This document shows positions 25,651 to 34,017 of a DNA stretch of 64,000 nucleotides, in pieces; position 1 is the stretch's first letter, and each line of letters begins with the position of its first letter. The notes beneath the pieces are model-generated. The model made no database searches. It worked only from the letters and a program-made list of their open reading frames with translations, and had not been told where the DNA came from. Source of the stretch: Clostridium sp. chh4-2 (GTDB taxonomy: Bacteria; Bacillota; Clostridia; Lachnospirales; Lachnospiraceae); assembly GCF_002899675.1 (NCBI RefSeq), contig NZ_PKUU01000019.1, forward strand, positions 62,001-126,000. The letters run 5' to 3'. The position numbers and the translations under genes are program-made.

Positions 25651-25905
25651 TTAGATTGACTGATGGAAGGTACGTGAGATAACCTCGTCCTGCTGTTCCT
25701 TCGTCAGTTTAATAAAATTAACAGCATATCCGGATACTCTTACTGTCAGCTGTGGATACTGCTCCGGATGAGCCTGAGCATCTAAAAGCGTCTCCTTCGT
25801 AAAGACATTAACATTCAGATGATGTCCGCCCTTTTCTGCATATCCATCCAATAAAGCCACTAAGTTATCTACCTGTGCATCACTTGCATGTGTTGTATGT
25901 GCCAT
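25651..25905 (-). CDS. Stand-alone glycyl-radical domain protein (detached PFL C-terminus)
   Basis: An 84-aa protein matching the last ~65 residues of pyruvate formate-lyase: [18 protein letters not shown] (18-35) and the radical loop RVSGYAVNF with Gly59, ending TRTFHQSI-like (SRTFHQSI). YfiD/GrcA proteins of this size act as spare parts for oxygen-cleaved PFL. Here, however, the neighbouring PFL lacks this domain altogether, so this protein should be an obligatory subunit. It has its own AGGAGG-like site (GGAGGAAAC) 54 bases after the pflB stop. The alternative reading, a GrcA repair factor, would require a full-length PFL elsewhere. Confidence 0.92.
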   Translation of the reverse strand: MAHTTHASDAQVDNLVALLDGYAEKGGHHLNVNVFTKETLLDAQAHPEQYPQLTVRVSGYAVNFIKLTKEQQDEVISRTFHQSI

Positions 25906-25921
25906 AAGTTTCCTCCGTTCC

Positions 25922-25936
25922 GCCGCAGTCTGCGGC
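25922..25936 (-). other. Hairpin between the two PFL genes
   Basis: GCCGC-AGACT-GCGGC lies in the 54-base gap, just before the ribosome binding site of the glycyl-radical gene. It lacks a T-run, so it is more likely to mark an mRNA processing or stability site that sets subunit ratio than a terminator. Confidence 0.55.
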
Positions 25937-25959
25937 TGTAAATGTGTTAATCAGGTTAT

Positions 25960-28080
25960 CTATTCTCTGTCCAATGATTCAAAAATTGTCGGTGAGCTGC
26001 ATGCTCCGCCGCAGTCGTCATATTCAGGCAGATCTTTTGTATCGATGTCAAGCTCTACGTCGATATCACCCATGAAGATCTGATCCTCTTTACCAAGCGC
26101 TCCCGGGATGATGGAGAAGGTATTGGAAATACCGTCCTGGGCATCTTTAAATGGAAGCTTCGCAACGGATGCCAAAGATGCGACAGCGCCGTGGGTATCA
26201 CGTCTGTGCATTGGGTTTGCGCCCGGTGCAAATGGTTCGCCTGCCTTACGTCCGTCAGGAGTTGACCCTGTAGCTTTACCATAAACGACATTCGAGGTGA
26301 TTGTCAAGATGGAAGTTGTAGGGATACCTCCGCGGTAGCAGTGGTTGCGTTTGATATAGTTCATAAAGGTGTGTACGATATCGCTTGCGATCTCATCCAC
26401 GCGGTCGTCGTTGTTGCCGTATTTCGGGAAGTCGCCTTCCACTTCATAGTCGATGACAATGCCATTTTCATCACGGATTGTCTTAACCTTTGCATATTTG
26501 ATTGCGGATAAAGAATCGGCTACTACGGATAATCCGGCAATACCGGTTGCAAACCAGCGGGTTACTTTATGGTCGTGAAGAGCCATCTGGACTCTTTCAT
26601 AAGAGTATTTGTCATGCATATAGTGGATGATGTTCAGGCTGTTCACATAAACGCCGGCCAGCCACTGCATCATATCCTGGTAAGCTTCCAGAACCTCGTC
26701 GTAATCCAGATATTCGGATGTGATCGGTCTGTATTTCGGTCCAACCTGCTTCTTGCTGACTTCGTCGATACCGCCGTTGATCGCGTACAGAAGACATTTT
26801 GCAAGGTTTGCACGTGCACCGAAGAACTGCATCTCCTTGCCCACTCTCATGGAAGATACGCAGCAGGCGATGGCATAGTCGTCTCCGTGGGTTACGCGCA
26901 TCAGATCGTCATTCTCATACTGAATGGATGAAGATTCGATAGAGGTCTTAGCGCAGAAACGTTTAAAGTTCTGTGGAAGACGTGTGGACCAAAGCACAGT
27001 AAGGTTTGGCTCAGGAGCGGTTCCCAAGTTCTGCAGAGTGTGCAGATAACGATAGGACATCTTTGTTACCATATGGCGTCCGTCGATGCCGATACCGCCG
27101 ATGGATTCCGTTACCCAGGTAGGATCGCCTGAGAACAGGGAATTGTATTCCGGAGTGCGGGCGAATTTTACAAGGCGTAGTTTCATGATGAAATGATCCA
27201 CGAATTCCTGAATCTGCTCCTCCGTATATCTGCCTTCCTTTAAATCTCTTGCAGAGTAGATATCAATAAATGTAGAAGTACGTCCCAAAGACATAGCCGC
27301 GCCGTTCTGCTCCTTAACAGCAGCCAGGTAGCCGAAATAAGTCCACTGAATCGCTTCCTTTACATCGGATGCAGGTTTGGAAATGTCATAGCCGTAGATT
27401 TCACCCAGCTTTTTCAGTTCCTTTAAAGCGCGGATCTGCTCTGATAATTCCTCGCGGTCACGGATGATCTCTGAATACATGGTGCTGCGGGTGGTAGCTT
27501 TCTGCTCTTCCTTGTCCTCGATCAGACGGTCCACTCCGTAAAGAGCGATACGGCGGTAGTCGCCGATAATACGTCCGCGGCCATAGGCGTCAGGAAGTCC
27601 GGTAATGATGTGGCTGGAACGGCAGGCTCTCATCTCAGGTGTATAAGCGTCGAATACGCCTGCATTGTGGGTTTTTCTGTGTGCGGTAAAGAACTCGCTG
27701 ATCTCAGGGTCAACCTGATAGCCGTTGTCAAGACAGGCTTTTTCCGCCATGCGGATTCCGCCGTAAGGCTGCAGCGAACGTTTAAAAGGCTTGTCTGTCT
27801 GGAAACCGACGATGGTTTCTTTTTCTTTATTTAAATAACCTGCATCATGGGAAGTAATGGTTGAAATAATCTTGGTGTCCATATCAAGGACTCCGCCGGC
27901 TTCCCGTTCCTCTTTGCTCAGTTCCATAACCTGATCCCAAAGATCTTTGGTATTCTGGGTAGGTCCTGCGAGGAAAGAATCATCACCGTCGTATGGAGTA
28001 TAGTTCTTCTGGATAAAATCTCTGACGTTGATCTCTTTTTCCCATACGCCGCCGTTAAAATCGCGCCACTCTGTTTTCAT
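25960..28080 (-). CDS. pflB: Pyruvate formate-lyase catalytic core lacking the glycyl-radical domain
   Basis: A 706-aa protein (the usual enzyme is about 740-760 aa) that converts pyruvate and CoA to acetyl-CoA and formate. The catalytic Cys406-Cys407 pair (IACCVSSM) and the conserved late segment [18 protein letters not shown] are present. Where other PFLs continue into the glycyl domain, this one ends after about 40 divergent acidic residues with CGGAC near the C-terminus. The missing domain is the next gene. The stop is followed by a proper gap with a ribosome binding site, so this is not a simple frameshift. Start by AGGAGG upstream of ATG 28080; consensus promoter at 28144. Confidence 0.93.
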   Translation of the reverse strand: MKTEWRDFNGGVWEKEINVRDFIQKNYTPYDGDDSFLAGPTQNTKDLWDQVMELSKEEREAGGVLDMDTKIISTITSHDAGYLNKEKETIVGFQTDKPFKRSLQPYGGIRMAEKACLDNGYQVDPEISEFFTAHRKTHNAGVFDAYTPEMRACRSSHIITGLPDAYGRGRIIGDYRRIALYGVDRLIEDKEEQKATTRSTMYSEIIRDREELSEQIRALKELKKLGEIYGYDISKPASDVKEAIQWTYFGYLAAVKEQNGAAMSLGRTSTFIDIYSARDLKEGRYTEEQIQEFVDHFIMKLRLVKFARTPEYNSLFSGDPTWVTESIGGIGIDGRHMVTKMSYRYLHTLQNLGTAPEPNLTVLWSTRLPQNFKRFCAKTSIESSSIQYENDDLMRVTHGDDYAIACCVSSMRVGKEMQFFGARANLAKCLLYAINGGIDEVSKKQVGPKYRPITSEYLDYDEVLEAYQDMMQWLAGVYVNSLNIIHYMHDKYSYERVQMALHDHKVTRWFATGIAGLSVVADSLSAIKYAKVKTIRDENGIVIDYEVEGDFPKYGNNDDRVDEIASDIVHTFMNYIKRNHCYRGGIPTTSILTITSNVVYGKATGSTPDGRKAGEPFAPGANPMHRRDTHGAVASLASVAKLPFKDAQDGISNTFSIIPGALGKEDQIFMGDIDVELDIDTKDLPEYDDCGGACSSPTIFESLDRE

Positions 28081-28143
28081 TAAGAGTACCTCCTGTTTTT
28101 ATCTATGGATTATTAGTTAAATTAGTAACGTTCTGTAGTGTTT

Positions 28144-28172
28144 ATTATAGATGCACATTGTATACACGTCAA
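28144..28172 (-). promoter_or_regulatory. Sigma-A promoter of the split pfl operon
   Basis: On the minus strand TTGACG (28172-28167), 17-base spacer, TATAAT (28149-28144), about 63 bases before the pflB ATG. Confidence 0.85.
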
Positions 28173-28229
28173 TAGCTATAATTGAGAATTTTTTTAAATA
28201 AACCAGTAAATACTTGGTAAAAATAGGGA

Positions 28230-28250
28230 TTCATAGTAAAATACTATGAA
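28230..28250. promoter_or_regulatory. Perfect palindrome upstream of the pfl promoter
   Basis: TTCATAGTA-AAA-TACTATGAA, a 9-bp perfect inverted repeat, lies 58 bases beyond the -35 box, where an activator would sit. It is not the textbook Rex or Fnr site, and the binding protein is unknown. Confidence 0.5.
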
Positions 28251-28432
28251 AATGAGAAAAAATAATTCTTTACATACTTTTACCACTCCGTATATCCGGA
28301 AAAATGAAAGCCTGCTTCCAGAAACCGGAAAGTTCCTGCATACTGCCAAAACCGGCACGGACGGCATAGATCGCCGGGACTGGGAATCGTAACGAACTGC
28401 TGCCCAAAATGCAAAACTCGGACAAAATTACC

Positions 28433-28461
28433 TTGTAAAAATGTTTGAATCGTATTATAGT
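28433..28461 (+). promoter_or_regulatory. Promoter of the DUF1858 gene
   Basis: TTGTAA (28433-28438), 17-base spacer, TATAGT (28456-28461), 33 bases before the ATG. The 28173-28432 stretch between the two divergent promoters holds the palindrome at 28230 and otherwise nothing I can assign. Confidence 0.65.
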
Positions 28462-28494
28462 AAAAATAGTATGTGCAAAAAGGAGGTTATTATC

Positions 28495-28695
28495 ATGACA
28501 ATCAGTAAAGATATGTTGATCGGTCAGTTAGTTGGTATGGATGAATTAATTCCCCAGATGTTAATGGGAGCAGGTATGCATTGTCTCGGATGCCCATCCG
28601 CACAGGGTGAGTCATTAGAAGAAGCATGCTTCGTTCATGGAATTGACTGTGATGATTTAGTGAGCAAGATGAATGAAATTTTAGCTGACAGATAA
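28495..28695 (+). CDS. DUF1858 domain protein (66 aa)
   Basis: A 66-aa protein that is one complete DUF1858 domain: MTISKDMLIGQLV at the start and the paired-cysteine motif CLGCPSAQGESLEEAC (Cys at about 31, 34 and 46). The domain often occurs alone or before hybrid-cluster and ScdA-like proteins and is thought to act in redox or Fe-S chemistry. The start after AAAGGAGG is clear; the frame extends upstream but without signals. It is monocistronic, divergent from the pfl operon, with its own promoter and terminator. Confidence 0.9.
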   Translation: MTISKDMLIGQLVGMDELIPQMLMGAGMHCLGCPSAQGESLEEACFVHGIDCDDLVSKMNEILADR

Positions 28696-28705
28696 ATCAG
28701 AAGAT

Positions 28706-28745
28706 AACAGGTGAGGAGATCGAAAGTCTCCTCACCTGTTTTTTT
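28706..28745 (+). terminator. Intrinsic terminator of the DUF1858 gene
   Basis: A 14-bp perfect stem (AACAGGTGAGGAGA and complement) with loop TCGAAAG and a run of seven T. Confidence 0.95.
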
Positions 28746-28746
28746 G

Positions 28747-28772
28747 TATCATAGGAAGGTACTTCTATGATA
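28747..28772. repeat. TATCATAG-N10-CTATGATA palindrome, copy 2
   Basis: TATCATAG (28747-28754) and CTATGATA (28765-28772) around a 10-base spacer, identical in arms and spacing to 6393-6428. It lies immediately after the DUF1858 terminator. Confidence 0.75.
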
Positions 28773-28782
28773 TAAAAAAGCT

Positions 28783-28886
28783 CTCCAATACCAACTTTGT
28801 TGGCTATGGGAGCGCACTGCGGCGGTAAGGTATAATGCCGTTTACGCGGCCCGCCGCAGGCGAAGAATCCCGCAAGCGGGATTCTT
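28783..28886 (-). other. Hairpin-rich intergenic stretch, probable mecA terminator
   Basis: Contains CTGCGGCGG/CCGCCGCAG (28817-28825, 28851-28859) and the compact stem AAGAATCCCG/CGGGATTCTT (28863-28886) just 2 bases beyond the mecA stop. The last probably terminates mecA although its T-run is poor. The rest has no assigned role. Confidence 0.5.
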
Positions 28887-28888
28887 TC

Positions 28889-29620
28889 TTAAAGATCGGC
28901 CAGTTTCTGAAGTGCACTGTTTTTTATGATGACTTCATAATGTTCTTTGTAATAGGCCTCGCTGGCGTATTCCTGCCTGATCTTTGTGCCGTATTCAGCG
29001 AGAATATTGCACAGACGGCTGAAACTGAGGGAATTGCTGTCCTTTGTTTTTACCACCAGATAATATTGACGGCTGTCCGGCTTTTTGTAGAGGGTATTGG
29101 TTCCGTCGTAGACATGTCCAACAATATGGGCCACTTCACATATACGGTCAAGGCTGTCAAAACTGTAGATGCGGGAAGCCGGAACCGGTGCCTGAGGAGC
29201 AGGCGCAACATCATGTGCAGGCGGTTCTTCCAGCGTTTCCTTGATCTCATCCGATAAGAGATTCAACAGCCCATCGGCTCCTTCCAACAATTCATGAGCC
29301 AGATCATTCAATCCGTCCTGATCTTCGTCGGACATGGGTGTGAATTTTGAAAAACGAGTGTCCAGCTCTTCCGGGTCTTCTATTTTAGTGATGACTAACA
29401 TTACGCTTTCATTCGACAGTGGTATCGCTTCTACCATAAGTGGGATATCTTCGGCTTCAAAACCGACTTCGTTGGATGCTTTCTGGATCATCTCGCGAAA
29501 AAGACTGCGCGCCTTTTCGCTTCCGTATGCCAGTTCACCCAGGTTCAGATTACGGACGCTTAAATCAAAACTGCTCAGCGTACAACGAATCTGATTTTCA
29601 TTGATACGTTCTATCTTCAT
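28889..29620 (-). CDS. mecA: MecA/NegA-type adaptor protein for ClpC
   Basis: A 243-aa protein. The N-terminal domain MKIERINENQIRCTLS, with LFREMIQKASNEVGFEAED, is the substrate-binding part of MecA. An acidic linker with a proline-rich stretch (about 145-160) and a C-terminal ClpC-binding domain (FSRLCNILAEYGTKI, HYEVIIKNSALQKLADL) follow. MecA targets proteins to the ClpCP protease in the cytoplasm. Ribosome binding site AGGAAG. It is divergent from the kinase gene. Confidence 0.9.
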   Translation of the reverse strand: MKIERINENQIRCTLSSFDLSVRNLNLGELAYGSEKARSLFREMIQKASNEVGFEAEDIPLMVEAIPLSNESVMLVITKIEDPEELDTRFSKFTPMSDEDQDGLNDLAHELLEGADGLLNLLSDEIKETLEEPPAHDVAPAPQAPVPASRIYSFDSLDRICEVAHIVGHVYDGTNTLYKKPDSRQYYLVVKTKDSNSLSFSRLCNILAEYGTKIRQEYASEAYYKEHYEVIIKNSALQKLADL

Positions 29621-29740
29621 AGGATCACTTCCTTTTCTTTAAAGTCTGCTTCCTCAATCTAACTATACTATATATTATAGCGAAAAGGCAATTCCTATGT
29701 GAAATTTTTAGGAATTTTTTAGAGATTTTTTAAATAAAGA

Positions 29741-29769
29741 TTGTAAAAAAGGCATTTATGTATTAGAAT
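29741..29769 (+). promoter_or_regulatory. Promoter of the kinase/P-loop operon
   Basis: TTGTAA (29741-29746), 17-base spacer, TAGAAT (29764-29769). Transcription would begin near 29776, only a few bases before ATG 29782, which bears on the choice of start codon. Confidence 0.6.
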
Positions 29770-29781
29770 GGGCTTCAAGAG

Positions 29782-31257
29782 ATGATATTTACAAAGGAGG
29801 TGCGTGTCGTAGAGGACACCGTTTTGTTTGGTAAATATCAGATAAAGGGGATTTTAGGGACAGGACATGCCGGTACCGTGTTTTTGGCGGTGCATATGGA
29901 GCTGGAGGAATTCAGGGCCATCAAGCGGGTTTCCAAGTCTTATGTGGATTACCGGCGCTTTAAGAAAGAGGCATTGATCCTCAAGGAACTGCGCCATCCC
30001 GGAATACCCATCGTTTATGATTTAGAAGAAGATTCTGAGTACAGCTACCTGATCGAGGAGTACTTGGAAGGCGAATCATTCTATGACTTGATCCACAATC
30101 AAGGTCATCTGACTGCGGCAATGACAATCCGATATGGGATTCAGATCTGCCGGTTAGTCAATTACCTGCATTCTGCAGGGGAAATTCCCATTTTATATTT
30201 AGATCTTCAGCCCAAGAATTTATTGTTGTGCAATGAAACTGTGAAACTGGTGGATTTTGACCATTCCGCAACCATGATCCAGGCAAATGCTTCCTCAAAG
30301 CGCTATGGGACCATCGGATGTGCGGCGCCGGAACAATACAGAACGGACATGAAACTGGATGAACGGACCGACATTTATGCCATTGGTGTTACCTTAATCT
30401 ACCTGGGAACCGGAAGATATCCTGAAGAATCCCCATCGCCGGGATTGTGCGGATGGACTCCGGAACTGAGGAAAATCGTCAAAACATGTCTGCATTCTGA
30501 TCCGGATAAACGGTACCAGTCAACAGAAGAATTATGCCGGGATTTAATCCGGCTGGACCAGAAGACAAACGGTGTTTCAAAATTATTTCAAAAAAATCAG
30601 ATATCATCTCTTACCATTGCTTTCGCGGGAAGCAAATCCGGGGTCGGTACGACTCATCTGGCAATCGGCTTATCAACTTATCTGCGTTTATCAGGCTATC
30701 CCAATCTCTATGAAGAACAGAATGACTCAGGTGCAGTACGGCGGCTGGCGCTTTCTTTTGGCGCGCAGTCAGACCGGTTTGGCCGGGTCCGTATCAGGGG
30801 ATGCAGCATGAAGCCTAAGTACGGGGAAGCCGTGGTTCTGGAAGAAAGCAAAAACCGGATTGTGATCCGGGATTATGGAAATGACCTTAACAGGCTAAAG
30901 GAATCCATGGATGTGGACTGCGTCTTTCTCGTCTGTGACGGCAGCCTTTGGGAAGCCGGCGGGGCTGAGAAAGCTGTCCTTGAATTGGAGTCCTGCGCCT
31001 GTTTGAGGGTTATCTTCAATCATGTGGCGGCCGGGCTGAGAATCAGGAAAGGCGGGGGTCTGAACCCGGAATACTGTTATAAAGCGCCCTGGCAGCCGGA
31101 TTCATTTTTACCGGAAAGAAGCCATATGAGATTTTATCAGGCGCTGATGGACAGCCTTGAGATCAGGCCGAAAGGAGGATGGCCGCTGCGATGTTTGAGA
31201 AGAGCCGCCGTAAGCGCGGCAGAAAAACTGCTTCGCCCGGGATTAAGGAGCCGGTAG
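29782..31257 (+). CDS. Serine/threonine protein kinase fused to a MinD/ParA-like P-loop domain
   Basis: A 491-aa fusion. Kinase domain (about residues 13-255): glycine loop GILGTGHAGTVFLA, Lys in RAIKRVS, catalytic loop YLDLQPKNLLL (Asp and Asn kept, the usual HRD His replaced), metal motif DFD, and a GTIGCAAPEQY activation segment. A second domain begins near 272 with the Walker-A-like GSKSGVGTTH, as in MinD/ParA/CpaE proteins but lacking the usual signature lysine. No membrane helix. The start is uncertain: ATG 29782 has a weak site; AAAGGAGG at 29793-29800 lies inside the frame, so GTG 29800 or TTG 29824 is possible. It overlaps the following P-loop gene. Confidence 0.85.
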   Translation: MIFTKEVRVVEDTVLFGKYQIKGILGTGHAGTVFLAVHMELEEFRAIKRVSKSYVDYRRFKKEALILKELRHPGIPIVYDLEEDSEYSYLIEEYLEGESFYDLIHNQGHLTAAMTIRYGIQICRLVNYLHSAGEIPILYLDLQPKNLLLCNETVKLVDFDHSATMIQANASSKRYGTIGCAAPEQYRTDMKLDERTDIYAIGVTLIYLGTGRYPEESPSPGLCGWTPELRKIVKTCLHSDPDKRYQSTEELCRDLIRLDQKTNGVSKLFQKNQISSLTIAFAGSKSGVGTTHLAIGLSTYLRLSGYPNLYEEQNDSGAVRRLALSFGAQSDRFGRVRIRGCSMKPKYGEAVVLEESKNRIVIRDYGNDLNRLKESMDVDCVFLVCDGSLWEAGGAEKAVLELESCACLRVIFNHVAAGLRIRKGGGLNPEYCYKAPWQPDSFLPERSHMRFYQALMDSLEIRPKGGWPLRCLRRAAVSAAEKLLRPGLRSR

Positions 31258-31808
31258 TGACCGGAATCCTGGGAACGTCCAGAGGGGCGGGCACTACTCA
31301 TTATGCCATATTGCTGGCCAATTATATGGTCGGCGTCTGCGGCTGCAAGTGTGCGGTTTTGGAATGGAATGACCATGGTGATTTTGAGCGGATCGAACGG
31401 GTCTGCAAAGGGGCATCCTCGGATAACCGCAGCTTTTCCGTTTTAAAAGCGGACTATTATAAGCGGTCCGGAACAAAAGAACTGCTTTCTTGTATGGCTG
31501 CAGGTTATGAGCAGATTATTATTGATTTCGGAAGTGATTTTTTTAACCAAAAAATCGAATTTTTACGATGCCATGAAAAATGCGTCGTTGCAGCGCTGAG
31601 CGAATGGCAGGCAGAGGGATTCTTGGAATTTGTACGGGAGATGAAGGGAGAAGCCGGATATAAGAGCTGGAATTATGTCATTTCCTTTGGAAGTGAGGAC
31701 GCCAGAAGACAGATAAAAAAGAAGCTGGGCCTTCCTGTCGAACGAATTCCTCTTTCAGAAGATCCTTTTGCACTGAACCGCCAGCTGATTGCATATTTTG
31801 AAAGATAA
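31191..31808 (+). CDS. P-loop protein with GAGTTH motif, partner of the kinase fusion
   Basis: A 205-aa protein with a basic start (FEKSRRKRGRK) and the motif GTSRGAGTTHYAILLANYM (about residues 27-45), parallel to GSKSGVGTTH in the upstream fusion. A later strand EQIIIDFGSDF resembles a Walker B region. The two proteins therefore look like related MinD/CpaE-type subunits. ATG 31191 is 12 bases after GGAGG; ATG 31179 is too close to it. It overlaps the kinase gene by 67 bases in another frame, so the two are expressed together. The process served is not known. Confidence 0.75.
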   Translation: MFEKSRRKRGRKTASPGIKEPVVTGILGTSRGAGTTHYAILLANYMVGVCGCKCAVLEWNDHGDFERIERVCKGASSDNRSFSVLKADYYKRSGTKELLSCMAAGYEQIIIDFGSDFFNQKIEFLRCHEKCVVAALSEWQAEGFLEFVREMKGEAGYKSWNYVISFGSEDARRQIKKKLGLPVERIPLSEDPFALNRQLIAYFER

Positions 31809-31816
31809 AGAAGAAT

Positions 31817-31872
31817 AAGGCGGAGCCGGGAATGATATGTCACGAATACCTTCCGGTCAGCGGCTCCGCCTT
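31817..31872. other. Intergenic long-loop hairpin
   Basis: A perfect 12-bp inverted repeat, AAGGCGGAGCCG/CGGCTCCGCCTT, with a 32-base loop between the P-loop gene and the 81-aa gene. There is no T-run on the plus strand. It may be a weak terminator or processing site. Confidence 0.5.
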
Positions 31873-31910
31873 AAAAAAGCGCCGGTCATGCGGCAGAACA
31901 GGAGGAACGT

Positions 31911-32156
31911 GTGAGCTCAGAATATGCTTTGTCACAAAGGGAAAGAAAAGAACAGCAGAGAGTGTATCTGGAGGGACTGAAACAGTACCGGGATAAGGGA
32001 ATTCCCATTATCATCGATGGGGAGGAATTAGAGGAGGAGGACTGGGGTAAAATTTTTGAAGTCTGCGAAAATAAATATTATTACATGAGCGATTTTGTGG
32101 GCTTGGAAGATGGAAAGCTAACGGAGATCCATTTTGATAAGGTCTATTACGAATAA
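31911..32156 (+). CDS. Hypothetical 81-aa acidic protein
   Basis: A small cytoplasmic protein starting at GTG 31911 after AGGAGGAA. N-terminal half helical and charged (QRERKEQQRVYLEGLKQY), then IPIIIDGEELEEEDW and an aromatic C-terminus. I do not recognise a family. A good ribosome binding site and position behind the kinase/P-loop genes support it as real and possibly co-transcribed. Confidence 0.65.
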   Translation: MSSEYALSQRERKEQQRVYLEGLKQYRDKGIPIIIDGEELEEEDWGKIFEVCENKYYYMSDFVGLEDGKLTEIHFDKVYYE

Positions 32157-32259
32157 GATAAGGGTGGGAGATGCCGCGGGATACCGCTTTCAGCCAAAAG
32201 TGATGATTATGCGGCACGGGTGGGATGCAGACGCCGGGAAAAGAACCAAATTTTACGGC

Positions 32260-32288
32260 TTGTGTGGTAATTTGATGTATTGTATAAT
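32260..32288 (+). promoter_or_regulatory. Promoter of the GH18-like/phosphoesterase operon
   Basis: TTGTGT (32260-32265), 17-base spacer, TATAAT (32283-32288), 59 bases before the ATG. Confidence 0.7.
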
Positions 32289-32346
32289 TAGCGTACAGAT
32301 ATAGGGGCAGAGTATAACTAACATCCGATAATGCAGGAGGAAATCC

Positions 32347-34017
32347 ATGAAGAAGAAAAAAACACCGCTGGTTATAGCGCTGGTGGCTGTGATATTGCTG
32401 GCTGCGGGAGCACTGGGAGTCTGGCTGGCAATCAAGTACATGCCGTCTTTTGAAACGGCAGATTTAACCCAGAGATATGGGGTGACGGAAGATGAAGTAG
32501 CAGTTCTGCTGAATGATGAACTGCAGGACGATAAGGGGATTTTTAAGAATAACCAGACGTATTTGCCTCTAACATGGATTAACGGTAAGATTAATGAAAA
32601 GTTTTTCTGGGATGAGAATGAAAAGCTTCTTATCTATACGCTTCCGGAAGAGATTGTCTATGCAACAGACCAGACGAAGGGAAGCAATGGATCGCCCCTG
32701 CTTATTTTGGAAGAGGATGAGGTTTATCTTGCCCTGGGATTGATTTCGGGATATACCAATATCAGAATCCGGGCGTTTGACGTGGAGACTGAGGTCAGAA
32801 GAATTTATATTGATACCAGATGGGAGTCAGAAGATATGGCTCTTATGAAACGAAAAGGCAGGGTGCGCGAAAAAGGCGGAATTAAAAGCCCCATTGTGAC
32901 CGAAGCCCGGAAGGAAAGCCAGGTACGGGTCATTGAAGCCATGGACGAGTGGTCTAAGGTTATGACTGAGGACGGATATATAGGATATATCCAGAACCGT
33001 TTTCTGGCCGCAGATGACAGCTTCCAGCCTAAGAGCACATTTATAGAGCCGGAATATACCAATATTACCATGGATGAAAAAGTATGCCTTTTATGGCATC
33101 AGGTTTTATCCAATGATGCCAACAGTACATTGGAAGCCAGAATCGCTAACACAAAAGGGGTGAATGTAGTTGCCCCTACCTGGTTTGCGATGATGGACAA
33201 CGAAGGAAATTATCAGTCATTTGCCAGCAAAGATTATGTGGACAAGGCGCATGAACTGGGACTTCAGGTGTGGGCGGTTTTAGATAATTTTAATTACAAT
33301 GGCGGAAAAGACGTGAATACCCAGGTGCTGATGGGAAAAACCTCCACCAGGAAAAAACTGATCGCCAAATTGATGGAAGATGCTGATACGTACGGATTTG
33401 ACGGCATCAATCTGGACTTTGAAACGCTGAGAGAAGAGGCCGGGCCGTACTATGTGCAGTTTATCCGGGAACTCTCCGTATCCTGCAGAAAGAAAAAACT
33501 GGTGCTTTCCGTGGACAACTATGTTCCGGCTTCTTATAATCTGTTTTATAACCGTGCGGAACAGGGCCGCGTTGCGGATTATGTGATCGTGATGGGATAT
33601 GATGAACATTTTTCCGGCGGAGAGATGGGATCGGTGGCGTCCATTAATTTCGTGAAAAACGGCATTGCGGATACGTTAAAAGAGGTTCCCAAAGAGAAGG
33701 TTGTGAATGCGATTCCGTTCTTTACAAGAGTATGGACGGAAGGCGACAACGGAACGTCCTCGTCGGCACTGGGAATTGAAGGTGCCCAGAAGTGGGTGGA
33801 GGAAAACAATGTGGAACTGATCTGGCAGGAAGAGCTGGGGCAGTATTACGGCGAACTGTTTACAGATGAAGGCAAAAAGTATATCTGGATGGAGGAAAAA
33901 AACTCCATTCAGCTGAAAATGAATCTAATAGAGGAATACGGCCTGGCTGGTGTGGCCTGCTGGAAAGCGGGATTTGAACCAAAAGACATCTGGGACGTGG
34001 TGAATTTGAATGAATAA
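32347..34017 (+). CDS. GH18-family cell-wall glycosidase with SH3-like domain
   Basis: A 556-aa protein with a short basic start and one N-terminal membrane helix (residues 8-30), so it is anchored or secreted. A copper-amine-oxidase-N-like/stalk region (about 45-150) and an SH3-like segment (about 175-225) precede the GH18 barrel (about 240-550). The catalytic signature DGINLDFE gives Asp352, Asp357 and proton donor Glu359. YaaH/YdhD-type GH18 enzymes act on peptidoglycan N-acetylglucosamine, often in sporulation or germination. The stop overlaps the next gene. Confidence 0.88.
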   Translation: MKKKKTPLVIALVAVILLAAGALGVWLAIKYMPSFETADLTQRYGVTEDEVAVLLNDELQDDKGIFKNNQTYLPLTWINGKINEKFFWDENEKLLIYTLPEEIVYATDQTKGSNGSPLLILEEDEVYLALGLISGYTNIRIRAFDVETEVRRIYIDTRWESEDMALMKRKGRVREKGGIKSPIVTEARKESQVRVIEAMDEWSKVMTEDGYIGYIQNRFLAADDSFQPKSTFIEPEYTNITMDEKVCLLWHQVLSNDANSTLEARIANTKGVNVVAPTWFAMMDNEGNYQSFASKDYVDKAHELGLQVWAVLDNFNYNGGKDVNTQVLMGKTSTRKKLIAKLMEDADTYGFDGINLDFETLREEAGPYYVQFIRELSVSCRKKKLVLSVDNYVPASYNLFYNRAEQGRVADYVIVMGYDEHFSGGEMGSVASINFVKNGIADTLKEVPKEKVVNAIPFFTRVWTEGDNGTSSSALGIEGAQKWVEENNVELIWQEELGQYYGELFTDEGKKYIWMEEKNSIQLKMNLIEEYGLAGVACWKAGFEPKDIWDVVNLNE

